64,000 nucleotides of DNA. Source: Rhodovulum sulfidophilum. Its GTDB lineage: Bacteria; Pseudomonadota; Alphaproteobacteria; Rhodobacterales; Rhodobacteraceae. Numbering within the stretch: position 1 is the stretch's first letter; every line of letters begins with the position of its first letter. Made by a program: the position numbers and the translations under genes. Under the pieces are notes generated by a model, which ran no database searches, was not told the origin of the DNA, and saw only the letters and a program-made list of their open reading frames with translations. This document shows, in pieces, positions 34,018 to 42,452 of the stretch. The stretch lies in contig QFPW01000006.1 of the NCBI GenBank assembly GCA_003241785.1, forward strand, positions 269,167 to 333,166, read 5' to 3'.

Positions 34018-34899
34018 TCAGTTCTCGAGGATGTACTCGTTGAGATAGGTCCGCTGCAGCGGGAAGAAGTTGTCGTCCGAGATGAGGGTGATCCGGATCC
34101 GGTCCTCGGGATCGCGCCAGACCGAGAGCCCCTCCATGTTGTCCATCTCGCCGAAGCGGGTCTTCAGGAGCGTCACCTCGTCGGTGAACCCGTCGGGGCC
34201 GAGCGCGAAGCTCCGGAGCCGGGTGGCGAAGCCGCCGAGCCATTTGAACTTGCGCTCCAGCACGTAGAACCGGCCGTCGGGGCCGAAATCCGCGTCGACC
34301 TCGTAGAAACCCTCGCCGCGCGGAATCTCGAGGTCCTTGTCCCATTTCCCGTCCTTGAACCGGTAGACCGAGACCACGGGCCGGATGTAGCGCTCGCGCT
34401 CCGGCAGGGCGTAGAGCGTGCCGTCGGGGCCGACCGCGATGGATTCGAGCGAGTAGTTCCAGTTCAGCGTGTCGAATTCGGAATAATGCGGGATCGCGGT
34501 CGCCGGCCCGTCGATCCGGTCGTAGCGGCGGACGCGGTGCATGCCCTCGTAGGAGACATAGGCGCGGCCCTCCGCGTCGAGCGCGAGCCCCTCCGCGTCG
34601 CTCTCGGTGTCCTTGAGCCGGTTGCCCTTGACCCCGAGCAGCGGGCCGAGCCCCGTCATATGCGCGCCGGTGAGATCGCCCTTCCGGTCGCGCTCGATGT
34701 CGGCGGTGACCCAGATGCCGCGGTCGCCGATCGCGAGCAGCTTCTGCCCGCCGTCGAGGATCTCGAGCCCCGAGAGGCCGCCGAAGGCCGGATCGGATTC
34801 GTTCCAGATGTAGCTCGCGGTCTCGACGAGCCGCGGCTCGGCCAGCGCCGCCGAGGCGGCGCCCGGGGCGAGCAGGAACAGGAGGAACAGGGCCTTCAT
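34018..34899 (-). CDS. Esterase-like activity of phytase family protein (secreted beta propeller)
   Basis: A 293-residue protein with a Sec signal peptide (LFLLFLLAPGAASAALA). The repeated pattern GGLSGLEIL...LLAIGDRGIW, DAEGLALDAEGRAYVSYE and SLESIAVGPDGTLYALPE fits the beta-propeller phytase-like family. The C-terminal NMEGLSVWRDPEDRIRITLISDDNF is characteristic. The reaction is unconfirmed: phytase or esterase activity is only a family label. The ATG overlaps the mepA stop (ATGA), making it the third gene of a coupled operon. Confidence 0.8.
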   Translation of the reverse strand: MKALFLLFLLAPGAASAALAEPRLVETASYIWNESDPAFGGLSGLEILDGGQKLLAIGDRGIWVTADIERDRKGDLTGAHMTGLGPLLGVKGNRLKDTESDAEGLALDAEGRAYVSYEGMHRVRRYDRIDGPATAIPHYSEFDTLNWNYSLESIAVGPDGTLYALPERERYIRPVVSVYRFKDGKWDKDLEIPRGEGFYEVDADFGPDGRFYVLERKFKWLGGFATRLRSFALGPDGFTDEVTLLKTRFGEMDNMEGLSVWRDPEDRIRITLISDDNFFPLQRTYLNEYILEN

Positions 34900-35759
34900 C
34901 GTGATTTCAGAACCTCGGCGCAGCGCGGTGGCAGGTCCGCCAGACGCAGCGGCGGGGCGGGGACGGACTTCGGCGCCGCGGGATCGGGGGGCTCGAGCGC
35001 CTCCGTCACCCACCAGACCGCCTCGGCGCATCCATCCCCGGGTGGCAGAGGCGCCGGCTGAACGCAAGTCCGGTCCCCGGCCGGACAGTTCAGGCGCACG
35101 TGAAAATGATCGTTGTGCCCCCACCAGGGCCGGATCTTGCGCAGCCATGCCCGATCGCGCGGCGGCGTCGCGGCGCACATCGCGAGCTTGGCGGGCGCGG
35201 TGATGAAGATCCGCTCCACCGCCGGGTCCTCCGCGGCGAGGCGCAGCAGCGCCGCGTGTTCCGGGGTCCAGTTGCGGTTGACGTTGCGCTGGTCGGAGGT
35301 GCGCACGTTGATCGCCGAGAGCCCCTCGCGCTCCTTGCGCGTGAGATCGAGGCGCGCCGGGCGGTTGAGCCAGATGTCGACGTCGAGCCCGGTCTGGTGC
35401 GAGGCGTGGCCCGCCACCGGGCCGCCGCGCGGCTGGGCGATGTCGCCGACGTAGATCCCGGGCCAGCCGATCCGCGTCGCGTCGACGCTGAGCCGGGCGA
35501 TGAATTCCAGCGTCTCGGGCGTGCCCCAGTGGTGGTTGCGCGAGGGGCGCATCGTCACCCAGGTCGCGCCGCGCTCGGGCATCTGGACACCGCCGGCGAG
35601 GCAGCCCTTGGAGTTCTGCCCGACCGGCGCGGGCGGCCCGGCCGAGGGATGCGTGACCGGGGCGAAGAGCTGCTTCGCCGTCTGGGCCTGCGCGGCCGGC
35701 GGCGAGAGCGCGGCGATCGCCGCGAAGACCAGCGCGAGAACGCGCGGCGGGTGGATCAT
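34896..35759 (-). CDS. mepA: Penicillin-insensitive murein endopeptidase MepA
   Basis: A 287-residue periplasmic zinc peptidase that cuts D-Ala-meso-DAP cross-links in peptidoglycan. A signal peptide ends near AAQAQ. The metal ligands appear in GHASHQTGLDVDIW (His118, Asp126 or Asp128) and WWGHNDHFHVRLNCP. Cysteines in KGCLAGG, AMCAAT, NCPAGDRTC and GDGC suggest disulfides, as in the family. It overlaps the upstream transporter and the downstream phytase-like gene by four bases each. Confidence 0.93.
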   Translation of the reverse strand: MIHPPRVLALVFAAIAALSPPAAQAQTAKQLFAPVTHPSAGPPAPVGQNSKGCLAGGVQMPERGATWVTMRPSRNHHWGTPETLEFIARLSVDATRIGWPGIYVGDIAQPRGGPVAGHASHQTGLDVDIWLNRPARLDLTRKEREGLSAINVRTSDQRNVNRNWTPEHAALLRLAAEDPAVERIFITAPAKLAMCAATPPRDRAWLRKIRPWWGHNDHFHVRLNCPAGDRTCVQPAPLPPGDGCAEAVWWVTEALEPPDPAAPKSVPAPPLRLADLPPRCAEVLKSR

Positions 35760-37138
35760 GGGCCTGTGTCCCTCGGCTGCTCGATGCCCGTTTTGACGAA
35801 GGATAGCAGCAGGAGGCCGAGGACGAACAGCCCCACGATCGGGCTCACGCCCAACCGCTGCGAGCCGGTCGCGTGGGTGACCCAGGCGACGAGCGAGGGG
35901 CCGATGAAGGCGGTGGCCTTGCCCGCCAGCGCGAAGAGGCCGAAGGCCTGGCCCATGCCCATACGACCCTCCGCCTGATGGACGAGCAGCGTGCGCGACG
36001 CGGACTGGAGCGCGCCCGCGGCCGCGCCGAGGAGGCCCCCCGCGACGAGGAAGACCAGATCGGGCAGGCGCGAGCCCGCGGCGACCGCGACCCCGAGGAC
36101 CGCCGTCCGGCTGGTGCCGAGCACGGCGGCGCAGACGAGGATCAGGAGCCAGATCGAGGCCCGGATGACCGGGCGCGGGCCGAAGGCGCGGTCGGCGCGG
36201 CCGCCGAGGAAGGCGCCGAGCGCGCCGGTCGCCGCGGCGACGATGCCGAAGACGCCGAGCTGGAACGCGCCCCAGCCGAGCACGCCGGCGGCGTAGATGC
36301 CGCCGAAGGCGAAGAGCGCGGCGAGCGCGTCGCGGTAGATCATCGAGGCGAGCAGATAGGCGCCGAGGCTCCGCTCGCGCCGCAGGGCTCCGACCGCGCG
36401 GCGCAGATCGCCGAGCCCGGCGCGCGCGGCGGCGCCGAGCCGCGCGCCGGTGCGCGCGGTGTCGGGGCTCCAGAGGAAGAACGGGATCACGAAGACGACG
36501 TACCAGAGCGCCGAGAGCGGCCCGGTCGCGCGCGCGGGCTCGCCCGCCGCCGGGTCGAGGCCGAGGATCGGCGCGAGGCCGATCAGCGTCGTGGTCTTGC
36601 CGGGCGCCGGGACCATGAGGGCGAGCACGAGGATGAGCGAGACGAGCCCGCCGACATAGCCGAGCGCCCAGCCGGAGCCCGAGATGCGGCCGATCTCGCC
36701 CCGGTCGCCGAGGCGCGGCAGCATCGCATTGGTGTAGAGGATGGTGAATTCCGAGCCGACATAGGCGAGGCCGAAGGCGAGGAGCACCGGCCAGACCACG
36801 CCAAGTCCGGGCGCGGCCCCCCAGAGCCCGAGGCAGCCGACCACGTAGAGGATCGAGAAGCCGAGCACCCAGGCCTTGCCGCCGCCGGTCCGGTCGGCGA
36901 TCGCGCCCAGCACCGGCGACAGGATCGCGACCAGCGCGCCGGCGATCGCCGTGGCGAGGCCCCAGAGCGCCTGGCCCTCGGCGGGGGTCGCCGCGACCTC
37001 CGAGGCGAAATAGGGCGCGAAGACGAAGGTCAGGACCAGCGTGTAGAAGGGCTGGTTCGCCCAGTCGAACAGCATCCAGCCGAGCACGCCGCGCCGGCTC
37101 GGGGCCGCCGGCTGGTCGGGGATCGAAGCGGTCAGCAT
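35756..37138 (-). CDS. UMF1/Atg22-type MFS transporter
   Basis: A 460-residue, 12-helix transporter. The start GVLGWMLFDWANQPFYTLVLTFVFAPYF is the hallmark of the UMF1 family (named after bacterial and fungal Atg22 relatives that export amino acids or small peptides). Other segments are GAIADRTGGGKAWVL and GYVGGLVSLILVLAL. ATG 37138 is chosen since the preceding residues to 37198 are not hydrophobic or conserved. It leads the operon with mepA, with an ATGA overlap, so recycling of murein peptides is a possible task. Confidence 0.82.
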   Translation of the reverse strand: MLTASIPDQPAAPSRRGVLGWMLFDWANQPFYTLVLTFVFAPYFASEVAATPAEGQALWGLATAIAGALVAILSPVLGAIADRTGGGKAWVLGFSILYVVGCLGLWGAAPGLGVVWPVLLAFGLAYVGSEFTILYTNAMLPRLGDRGEIGRISGSGWALGYVGGLVSLILVLALMVPAPGKTTTLIGLAPILGLDPAAGEPARATGPLSALWYVVFVIPFFLWSPDTARTGARLGAAARAGLGDLRRAVGALRRERSLGAYLLASMIYRDALAALFAFGGIYAAGVLGWGAFQLGVFGIVAAATGALGAFLGGRADRAFGPRPVIRASIWLLILVCAAVLGTSRTAVLGVAVAAGSRLPDLVFLVAGGLLGAAAGALQSASRTLLVHQAEGRMGMGQAFGLFALAGKATAFIGPSLVAWVTHATGSQRLGVSPIVGLFVLGLLLLSFVKTGIEQPRDTGP

Positions 37139-37301
37139 CGCGGGCCTCTCGGTCTGCCGGTCGGGCCGAGCCTTGCCCGGGAACCCCCCGCGGCGCAAGG
37201 TCGCCGTCTGGCCCCCGGCGGCGGGGCGGCGCGCCCTTGCGGCGGGCGAGGCGGGCGATTACCTAGGGAGGCGCTGCAACGGCGAGGAAAGCGGGTATTC
37301 C

Positions 37302-37589
37302 ATGGGCTCCCTGATCTTGGTGCTTCTCTTCATCCTCAAGATCGTCTGGTGGATCGTCCTCGCCCATGTGATCATGAGCTGGCTCATCAACTTCAACGTG
37401 CTGAACCGGCGCCAGCCGCTCGTCTCCAACATCTGGTACGGGCTCGAGCGGGTGCTGGAGCCGATCTACGGCCCGATCCGGCGCGTGCTGCCGAACATGG
37501 GCGGGCTCGACCTGTCGCCGCTCGTGCTGATCGTCATCATCTACGCGCTGCAGACCATCCTGGTGCGCAACGCCTACATGTTCATGTAG
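37302..37589 (+). CDS. YggT family protein
   Basis: A 95-residue inner-membrane protein with two hydrophobic segments flanking a short loop: ILVLLFILKIVWWIVLAHVIMSWLINF and LDLSPLVLIVIIYALQTILV, with the conserved YGLERVLEPIYGPIRRVLP between. YggT proteins are linked to cell division and osmotic stress, without a known biochemical role. ATG 37302 fits; the in-frame upstream part is not conserved. Confidence 0.9.
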   Translation: MGSLILVLLFILKIVWWIVLAHVIMSWLINFNVLNRRQPLVSNIWYGLERVLEPIYGPIRRVLPNMGGLDLSPLVLIVIIYALQTILVRNAYMFM

Positions 37590-37597
37590 CGGCGGAC

Positions 37598-37620
37598 GGC
37601 GGACCAAGGTCCGCCCTACG
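37598..37620. repeat. REP-like palindrome, GGCGGACC type
   Basis: A perfect 8-bp stem (GGCGGACC with GGTCCGCC) around AA is followed directly by CTACG. It lies just after yggT in the gap before the convergent TDT gene. The same plan, palindrome plus CCCTACG, occurs at 50438-50492. It may also act as a terminator. Confidence 0.5.
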
Positions 37621-37640
37621 GGTCCGGTCGCGCGGTGGGG

Positions 37641-38756
37641 TCACGCGGCGCGCGGACGGGAGACCAAGGCGCCCCCGACCAGCGCCGCCGCGGTGCGCGC
37701 GGCGACCACGATCCAGATCGCGGCGAGAACCGCCACGAGGCCCGCGCCGATCAGCCCGAGCCCCGGCACCGGCAGCAGCGCCGGCAGCCGCAGCGTCGCG
37801 AGGGCGAAGACGCCGAGCGGGAAGGTGTAGCCCCACCAGCCGAGCGTGTAGGGCAGGTCGGCGCCGCGCAGGTGGCGCAGCGTGATCAGGACCGCGATCC
37901 CCATCCACCAGAGCCCGTAACCCCAGAGCAGTGCGCCGCCGAGCAGCGCCGCGCCGCCGAAGGCCTGCGCGACCGGCGCCGCGACGCCCGCCGCGGCCAG
38001 CGCCGCGGGGCCGTTCTGCGCGAAGAGCAGGAGCCCGAGCGCGCCGGTGCCGATCGGCCCGAGCGCCAGCCAGGCGGAGGGCGCCAGCGTCGCCGGCGGC
38101 AGCTTGTGCAGCGCGAGGCGCAGGAAGAGGATTGTCAGGATCCCCATCGCGAGCGGCACCGAGAGCGCCCAGAGGACCAAGCTCGCGAAGAGCACCGCCA
38201 TCGCGAGGCCCGGATCGGCGACACGCGGCAGGAGAAGCCCGCCGCTCGCCGCCGCCACCTCGGCCGCGACGATCGGCAGGAGCCAGAGCGCGCTCATCGC
38301 ATCGAGCCCGTGGCGCTGGCGGGTGAACATCAGATAGGGCAGCGCGAGGCCGCAGAGGAGCGCGAGCCCGCCGTCGATCACCCAGAGCGTCGCCGCCACC
38401 GGCACGGCCGCGGCGCCGACGAGGCCGGGTCCGTAGAGCAGGAAGCCGTTCGCCATCGTCGCGAGGCCCATCGGCGCGCAGCCGTGGAACATCGAGGCGG
38501 CGGGATCCATCAGCGTCGCGCGCATCGCGTCCGGGTGGCGGATGGCGCGGGTGAGGGTCAGCGCGGCGAAGGCCGCGAAGAGAAGCATGTTGCCGAGCCA
38601 GAGCCCTTCGCCGATCGCCGCGAGGACCGGCGCGCCCGGGAACTGGCCGAGCGCGAGGCTCAGGGCGCCGGTGCCCATGGTGACGGCGAACCAGTTCGGC
38701 GTGAAGGCGCGGGCGGCGCGGTCCAGCCCGCGCGCGATCTCGGAAACGGCGTTCAT
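37641..38756 (-). CDS. TDT-family transporter (TehA/SLAC1/Ssu1 type)
   Basis: A 371-residue, 10-helix membrane protein. It starts with FTPNWFAVTMGTGALSLAL, the hallmark of the TDT family, whose members export tellurite-related anions, C4-dicarboxylates or sulfite. The segments ASMFHGCAPMGLATMANGF and LGWWGYTFPLGVFALAT also fit. GAGGAG precedes ATG 38756. It follows the LysR-type gene by 78 bases with a palindrome between, so the LysR protein is the likely regulator. Sulfite export is one option; the anion is not determined. Confidence 0.85.
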   Translation of the reverse strand: MNAVSEIARGLDRAARAFTPNWFAVTMGTGALSLALGQFPGAPVLAAIGEGLWLGNMLLFAAFAALTLTRAIRHPDAMRATLMDPAASMFHGCAPMGLATMANGFLLYGPGLVGAAAVPVAATLWVIDGGLALLCGLALPYLMFTRQRHGLDAMSALWLLPIVAAEVAAASGGLLLPRVADPGLAMAVLFASLVLWALSVPLAMGILTILFLRLALHKLPPATLAPSAWLALGPIGTGALGLLLFAQNGPAALAAAGVAAPVAQAFGGAALLGGALLWGYGLWWMGIAVLITLRHLRGADLPYTLGWWGYTFPLGVFALATLRLPALLPVPGLGLIGAGLVAVLAAIWIVVAARTAAALVGGALVSRPRAA

Positions 38757-38792
38757 CGGAAGCTCCTCGGTTGCCCGAGATATGCGCCGATC

Positions 38793-38817
38793 ATTCATTC
38801 GCGTCCAACGAATGATT
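38793..38817. promoter_or_regulatory. Candidate LysR-type operator
   Basis: A near-perfect inverted repeat, ATTCATTCG (38793-38801) and CGAATGATT (38809-38817), with a 7-base centre and one mismatch, contains a T-N11-A element. It sits 37 bases before the TDT start and 18 bases after the lysR stop. Confidence 0.5.
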
Positions 38818-38834
38818 ATTGTCGGATCAATCGA

Positions 38835-39719
38835 TCAGATCTCTTGATCGAGCAGCGCCTCGAAGGCGGCGGCGACGCGGCTCGCCCGCGCCTCGGAATG
38901 CCGGAGGAGGTAGAAGGGCCGGGTGTCGGGCGCGCCGCCGGTCTCGCGCAGGAGCCCGCCCCGGAGCGCGAGCGAGGCGGCGGAGCGCGAGATGAAGGTC
39001 TCGCCCAGCCCCGCCTCGACCGCGCCGAGCACGGCCTCGTTGCCAGGCATGGTGAGGGCGACGTCGAGATCGGCGAGGGAAAGCCCGTGCCGCGCCGCCA
39101 GCGCCTCGAAGGCGCGCCGGGTGCCCGAGCCGGGCTCGCGCAGCACCCAGCGCGCGGCGCGGAGCGCGTCGCGGTCGACCACCCCGCCCGGGCGGCCGGG
39201 ATGGTCGGGCGGCCCGACGAAGATCATCTCGTCCGAGGCGACGACCCGGGCGCTGAGCGCCGGATTGCCGGGCGCGCCCTCGACGATCGCGATCTCGACC
39301 TCGCCGCGCGCGACCGCCTCCTCCGCCGCCTCGGTATTGCCGATCCGCACGTCGAGCCCGATCCCGGGATGCGCGGCGCGGAACCGCGCCAGCCTGGGTG
39401 GCAGCCAGTAGGCGCCGACCGTCTGGCTCGCCATGATCGCGAGCGTGCCGCCGAGGCCTTCGCCGAGATCGCGCAGCGCGGCCTCGGCCTCGGCCGCCTG
39501 GGCCATCAGGCGCTGGGCCTCGGGCAGGAAGGCGCGGCCCGCCTGGTTGAGCCGGATCGAGCGGCCGACCCGGTCGAAGAGATCGACGCCGTAGCGGCGC
39601 TCCAGCGCGCGGATCGCGGCGCTGACGGCGGATTGCGTCATGTTGAGGCTCTCGGCCGCGCGCGTCACATGGGCGCGGCGCGCGACCTCGAGGAAGATCC
39701 GGAGCTGCTCGAGCGTCAT
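38835..39719 (-). CDS. LysR-family transcriptional regulator
   Basis: A 294-residue protein. The helix-turn-helix is LRIFLEVARRAHVTRAAESLNMTQSAVSAAIRALERRYGVDLFDR (in outline), followed by a linker and a periplasmic-binding-type effector domain (GTLAIMASQTVGAYWLPPRLARFRAAHPGI). This resembles regulators of the CysB/CbbR group that act on sulfur or carbon anions. It precedes the TDT gene on the same strand and follows argG by 31 bases, but argG is unlikely to be its target. Confidence 0.9.
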   Translation of the reverse strand: MTLEQLRIFLEVARRAHVTRAAESLNMTQSAVSAAIRALERRYGVDLFDRVGRSIRLNQAGRAFLPEAQRLMAQAAEAEAALRDLGEGLGGTLAIMASQTVGAYWLPPRLARFRAAHPGIGLDVRIGNTEAAEEAVARGEVEIAIVEGAPGNPALSARVVASDEMIFVGPPDHPGRPGGVVDRDALRAARWVLREPGSGTRRAFEALAARHGLSLADLDVALTMPGNEAVLGAVEAGLGETFISRSAASLALRGGLLRETGGAPDTRPFYLLRHSEARASRVAAAFEALLDQEI

Positions 39720-39750
39720 CGGCGCCCCCGTCGCGCGAGGGCGCCCGGGC

Positions 39751-40968
39751 TCAGCGGCGTGCCCGCATGCCGAGCAGGCGCAGGCGCAGCGCGTTGATCT
39801 TGATGAACCCCGCCGCGTCCTTCTGGTCGTAGGCGCCGGCGTCGTCCTCGAAGGTCACGTGCTGCTCGGAATAGAGCGACATCGGCGAGGAGCGGCCCAC
39901 CACGCTCGCGAGCCCCTTGTAGAGCTTGAGCCGGACCGAACCCTCGACATGCTCCTGGCTCTTGTCGATCAGCGCCTGCAGCATCTCGCGCTCCGGGCTG
40001 AACCAGAAGCCGTTGTAGATGAGCTCGGCGTAGCGCGGCATCAGCTCGTCCTTGAGGTGCCCGGCGCCCCGGTCGAGCGTGATCGATTCGATGCCGCGAT
40101 GCGCCGCGAGCAGGATGGTTCCGCCCGGGGTCTCGTAGACGCCGCGCGACTTCATGCCGACGAAGCGGCCCTCGACGAGGTCGATCCGGCCGATGCCGTG
40201 CCGGCCGCCGAGCACGTTGAGCCGCGTCAGCAGCTCCGCCGGGCTGAGCGGCTCGCCGTCGATCGAGACCGCGTCGCCCTTCGAGAAACCGATCTCGACG
40301 TATTCGGGCGTATTCGGCGCCGATTCCGGGCTCACCGTGCGCTGATAGACGTATTCCGGCGCTTCCTCGGCCGGATCCTCCAGCACCTTGCCCTCGGAGG
40401 AGGTGTGCAGCAGGTTCGCGTCGACCGAGAACGGCGCCTCGCCGCGCTTGTCCTTGGCGATCGGGATCTGGTTCTCCTCGGCGAAGGCGAGGAGCTTGGT
40501 GCGGCTCGTCAGGTCCCATTCCCGCCAGGGGGCGATCACCTTGATCGACGGGTTGAGCGCGTAGGCCGAGAGCTCGAAGCGGACCTGGTCGTTGCCCTTG
40601 CCGGTCGCGCCATGGGCGACGGCGTCCGCGCCGGTCGCCTCCGCGATCTCGACGAGGCGCTGGGCGATCAGCGGCCGCGCGATCGAGGTGCCGAGCAGGT
40701 ACTGCCCCTCGTAGAGCGCGTTGGCGCGGAACATCGGGAAAACGAAGTCGCGCACGAACTCCTCGCGCACGTCCTCGATATGGATGTTCTCGGGCTTGAC
40801 GCCGAGCAGTTCCGCCTTCTTCCGCGCGGGCTCGAGCTCCTCGCCCTGGCCGAGATCGGCGGTGAAGGTCACGACCTCGCAGCCATACTCCGTCTGGAGC
40901 CATTTCAGGATGATCGAGGTATCGAGACCGCCCGAATAGGCGAGAACGACTTTCTTGGGCGACGACAT
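39751..40968 (-). CDS. argG: Argininosuccinate synthase
   Basis: A 405-residue cytoplasmic enzyme joining citrulline and aspartate with ATP in arginine synthesis. The ATP pyrophosphatase loop is in VVLAYSGGLDTSIILKWL; further blocks are VAHGATGKGNDQVRFE, KVIAPWREWDL, FSVDANLLHTSSEG and SRGVYETPGGTIL. Length is standard. ATG 40968 gives the normal N-terminus MSSPKKVVLAYSGG. The gene stands alone without other arg genes. Confidence 0.97.
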   Translation of the reverse strand: MSSPKKVVLAYSGGLDTSIILKWLQTEYGCEVVTFTADLGQGEELEPARKKAELLGVKPENIHIEDVREEFVRDFVFPMFRANALYEGQYLLGTSIARPLIAQRLVEIAEATGADAVAHGATGKGNDQVRFELSAYALNPSIKVIAPWREWDLTSRTKLLAFAEENQIPIAKDKRGEAPFSVDANLLHTSSEGKVLEDPAEEAPEYVYQRTVSPESAPNTPEYVEIGFSKGDAVSIDGEPLSPAELLTRLNVLGGRHGIGRIDLVEGRFVGMKSRGVYETPGGTILLAAHRGIESITLDRGAGHLKDELMPRYAELIYNGFWFSPEREMLQALIDKSQEHVEGSVRLKLYKGLASVVGRSSPMSLYSEQHVTFEDDAGAYDQKDAAGFIKINALRLRLLGMRARR

Positions 40969-41038
40969 GAGGGCCTCCGGCTTCGGACCCACGCGGATTA
41001 GGACGTTTCGCGCGGCCCGGCAAGGCTGGCGCGCCGCG

Positions 41039-42289
41039 TCACTCTCCGGGACGGGCGCGGGCGGCCGCGAGGAATTCGCGGTCGATCTCGTTCAGCTCCT
41101 CGCCATGGATCACGGATTCGAAGGCGCGCAGGCGCTTGTAGATCGACATGAGCTCGACGATCGTCCGCCAGGAGTTGATCAGGTACTGGAACGAATCCCG
41201 AACCCGGCCGAGCGCGTTCAGGATCTGGTTCATGAGCCCGAGCGTGATCGAGCCCGCGATGATCGCGGGGCCGAGCAGGACATAGCCGAAGACGTTGTCG
41301 ACCTGCAGGAACGAGATCCGGGCGACGTTGAAGTACATGTAGTGGAAGTAGAGCCGGAAGTAGTTCCGCCGCACCGCGTTGAAGAGCTCGCGCGTCGTGG
41401 GCGGATCGGCCCGGGCCGGGTCGTCCTCGCCGTAGACGAGCTCCTTGCGCAGCGCCGCCTCGACCCGCTGGTTGCGGAACTCGAGCCCGGGCAGCTTGAT
41501 GCCGACGAGCGCGAGGAAGGCGGTGCCGAAGAGCGACCAGAGCAGCGCCCCGATCACCAGCGGATAGGGCAGCGCGCCGATGATCGGGATGTCCTGGATC
41601 CCGGCGGACAGCGCGATCAGGACCGGCAGGAAGGCGATCAGCGTCATCATCGAATCGAGCAGGTTGGAGCCGAGGCTCTCGGTCGTGGTGGAGAAGCGCA
41701 TCGTGTCCTCCTGCACGCGCTGCGACGCGCCCTCGATGTGGCGCAGCCTGTGCCAGTTCGCCAGGTAGTAGTCGTTCATCGCGTTGCGCCAGCGGAAGAC
41801 GTAGTGGCTGACGAAGAAGAGCGAGAGCACGCCGACGAAGACCGCGACCAGCGCGATGCGGAGGAAGATCAGGATCTCGCCGTAGAACTCGCCGATGCTC
41901 ACCTCGCGGTCTTTGGAGAGCGCTGCCTGCACCAGGTCGAAGAACGGCCCGTACCAGGCGTTGATCGCCACGTCGACCTGGACCTGGAAATAGGTGACGA
42001 ACAGGATGAGCGCGGTGCCGAGGATCGACCAGCGCGCCCAGGGGTGCGGCGCGATCCGCTGCCAGGCGAAATAGAAGAGGCCGGTCGCCACCGCGTAGTA
42101 GATGTAGAACCAGAGGAACGGCGCGGCCCAGAAGCGCGAGACGCCGATCGGCAGTTCCGCCGCCATGTCGAGCCCGAGGGCCGCGCCGAGGCCGGATCCG
42201 CCCGCGTACCAGAGCCCGGCGCAGAGCAGTCCCCAGAGGAGCGCGGACCAGAAGAAGGGCCGCGGATTGGGAAAGAAGGAAACGAACAC
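41039..42289 (-). CDS. sbmA: SbmA/BacA-family peptide importer
   Basis: A 416-residue inner-membrane protein with about eight helices and no ATPase domain. The SbmA blocks are evident: MFVSFFPNPRPFFWSALLW, YFQVQVDVAINAWYGPFFDL, WRNAMNDYYLANWHRLRHIEGASQRVQEDTMRF and ESVIHGEELNEIDREFL. SbmA/BacA uses the proton gradient to take up proline-rich peptides, microcins and bleomycin, and BacA is needed in some rhizobial symbioses. The start is GTG 42289. It lies upstream of argG on the same strand. Confidence 0.93.
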   Translation of the reverse strand: MFVSFFPNPRPFFWSALLWGLLCAGLWYAGGSGLGAALGLDMAAELPIGVSRFWAAPFLWFYIYYAVATGLFYFAWQRIAPHPWARWSILGTALILFVTYFQVQVDVAINAWYGPFFDLVQAALSKDREVSIGEFYGEILIFLRIALVAVFVGVLSLFFVSHYVFRWRNAMNDYYLANWHRLRHIEGASQRVQEDTMRFSTTTESLGSNLLDSMMTLIAFLPVLIALSAGIQDIPIIGALPYPLVIGALLWSLFGTAFLALVGIKLPGLEFRNQRVEAALRKELVYGEDDPARADPPTTRELFNAVRRNYFRLYFHYMYFNVARISFLQVDNVFGYVLLGPAIIAGSITLGLMNQILNALGRVRDSFQYLINSWRTIVELMSIYKRLRAFESVIHGEELNEIDREFLAAARARPGE

Positions 42290-42452
42290 GGGCCGGACCT
42301 GCCTGTTGGGAAAAGGTGCCGGCCACAGAGCCCGATAAGCGGGCGCGATGCAATGCGACCGGCGTCGCGCCCACGCGATCGCGAGACCGGGTGGAGGAGA
42401 CGTGATCGCGAAGGTGGTGTCCGCGCCGGGGTGGCGGCGCGGACGCCGAGGG

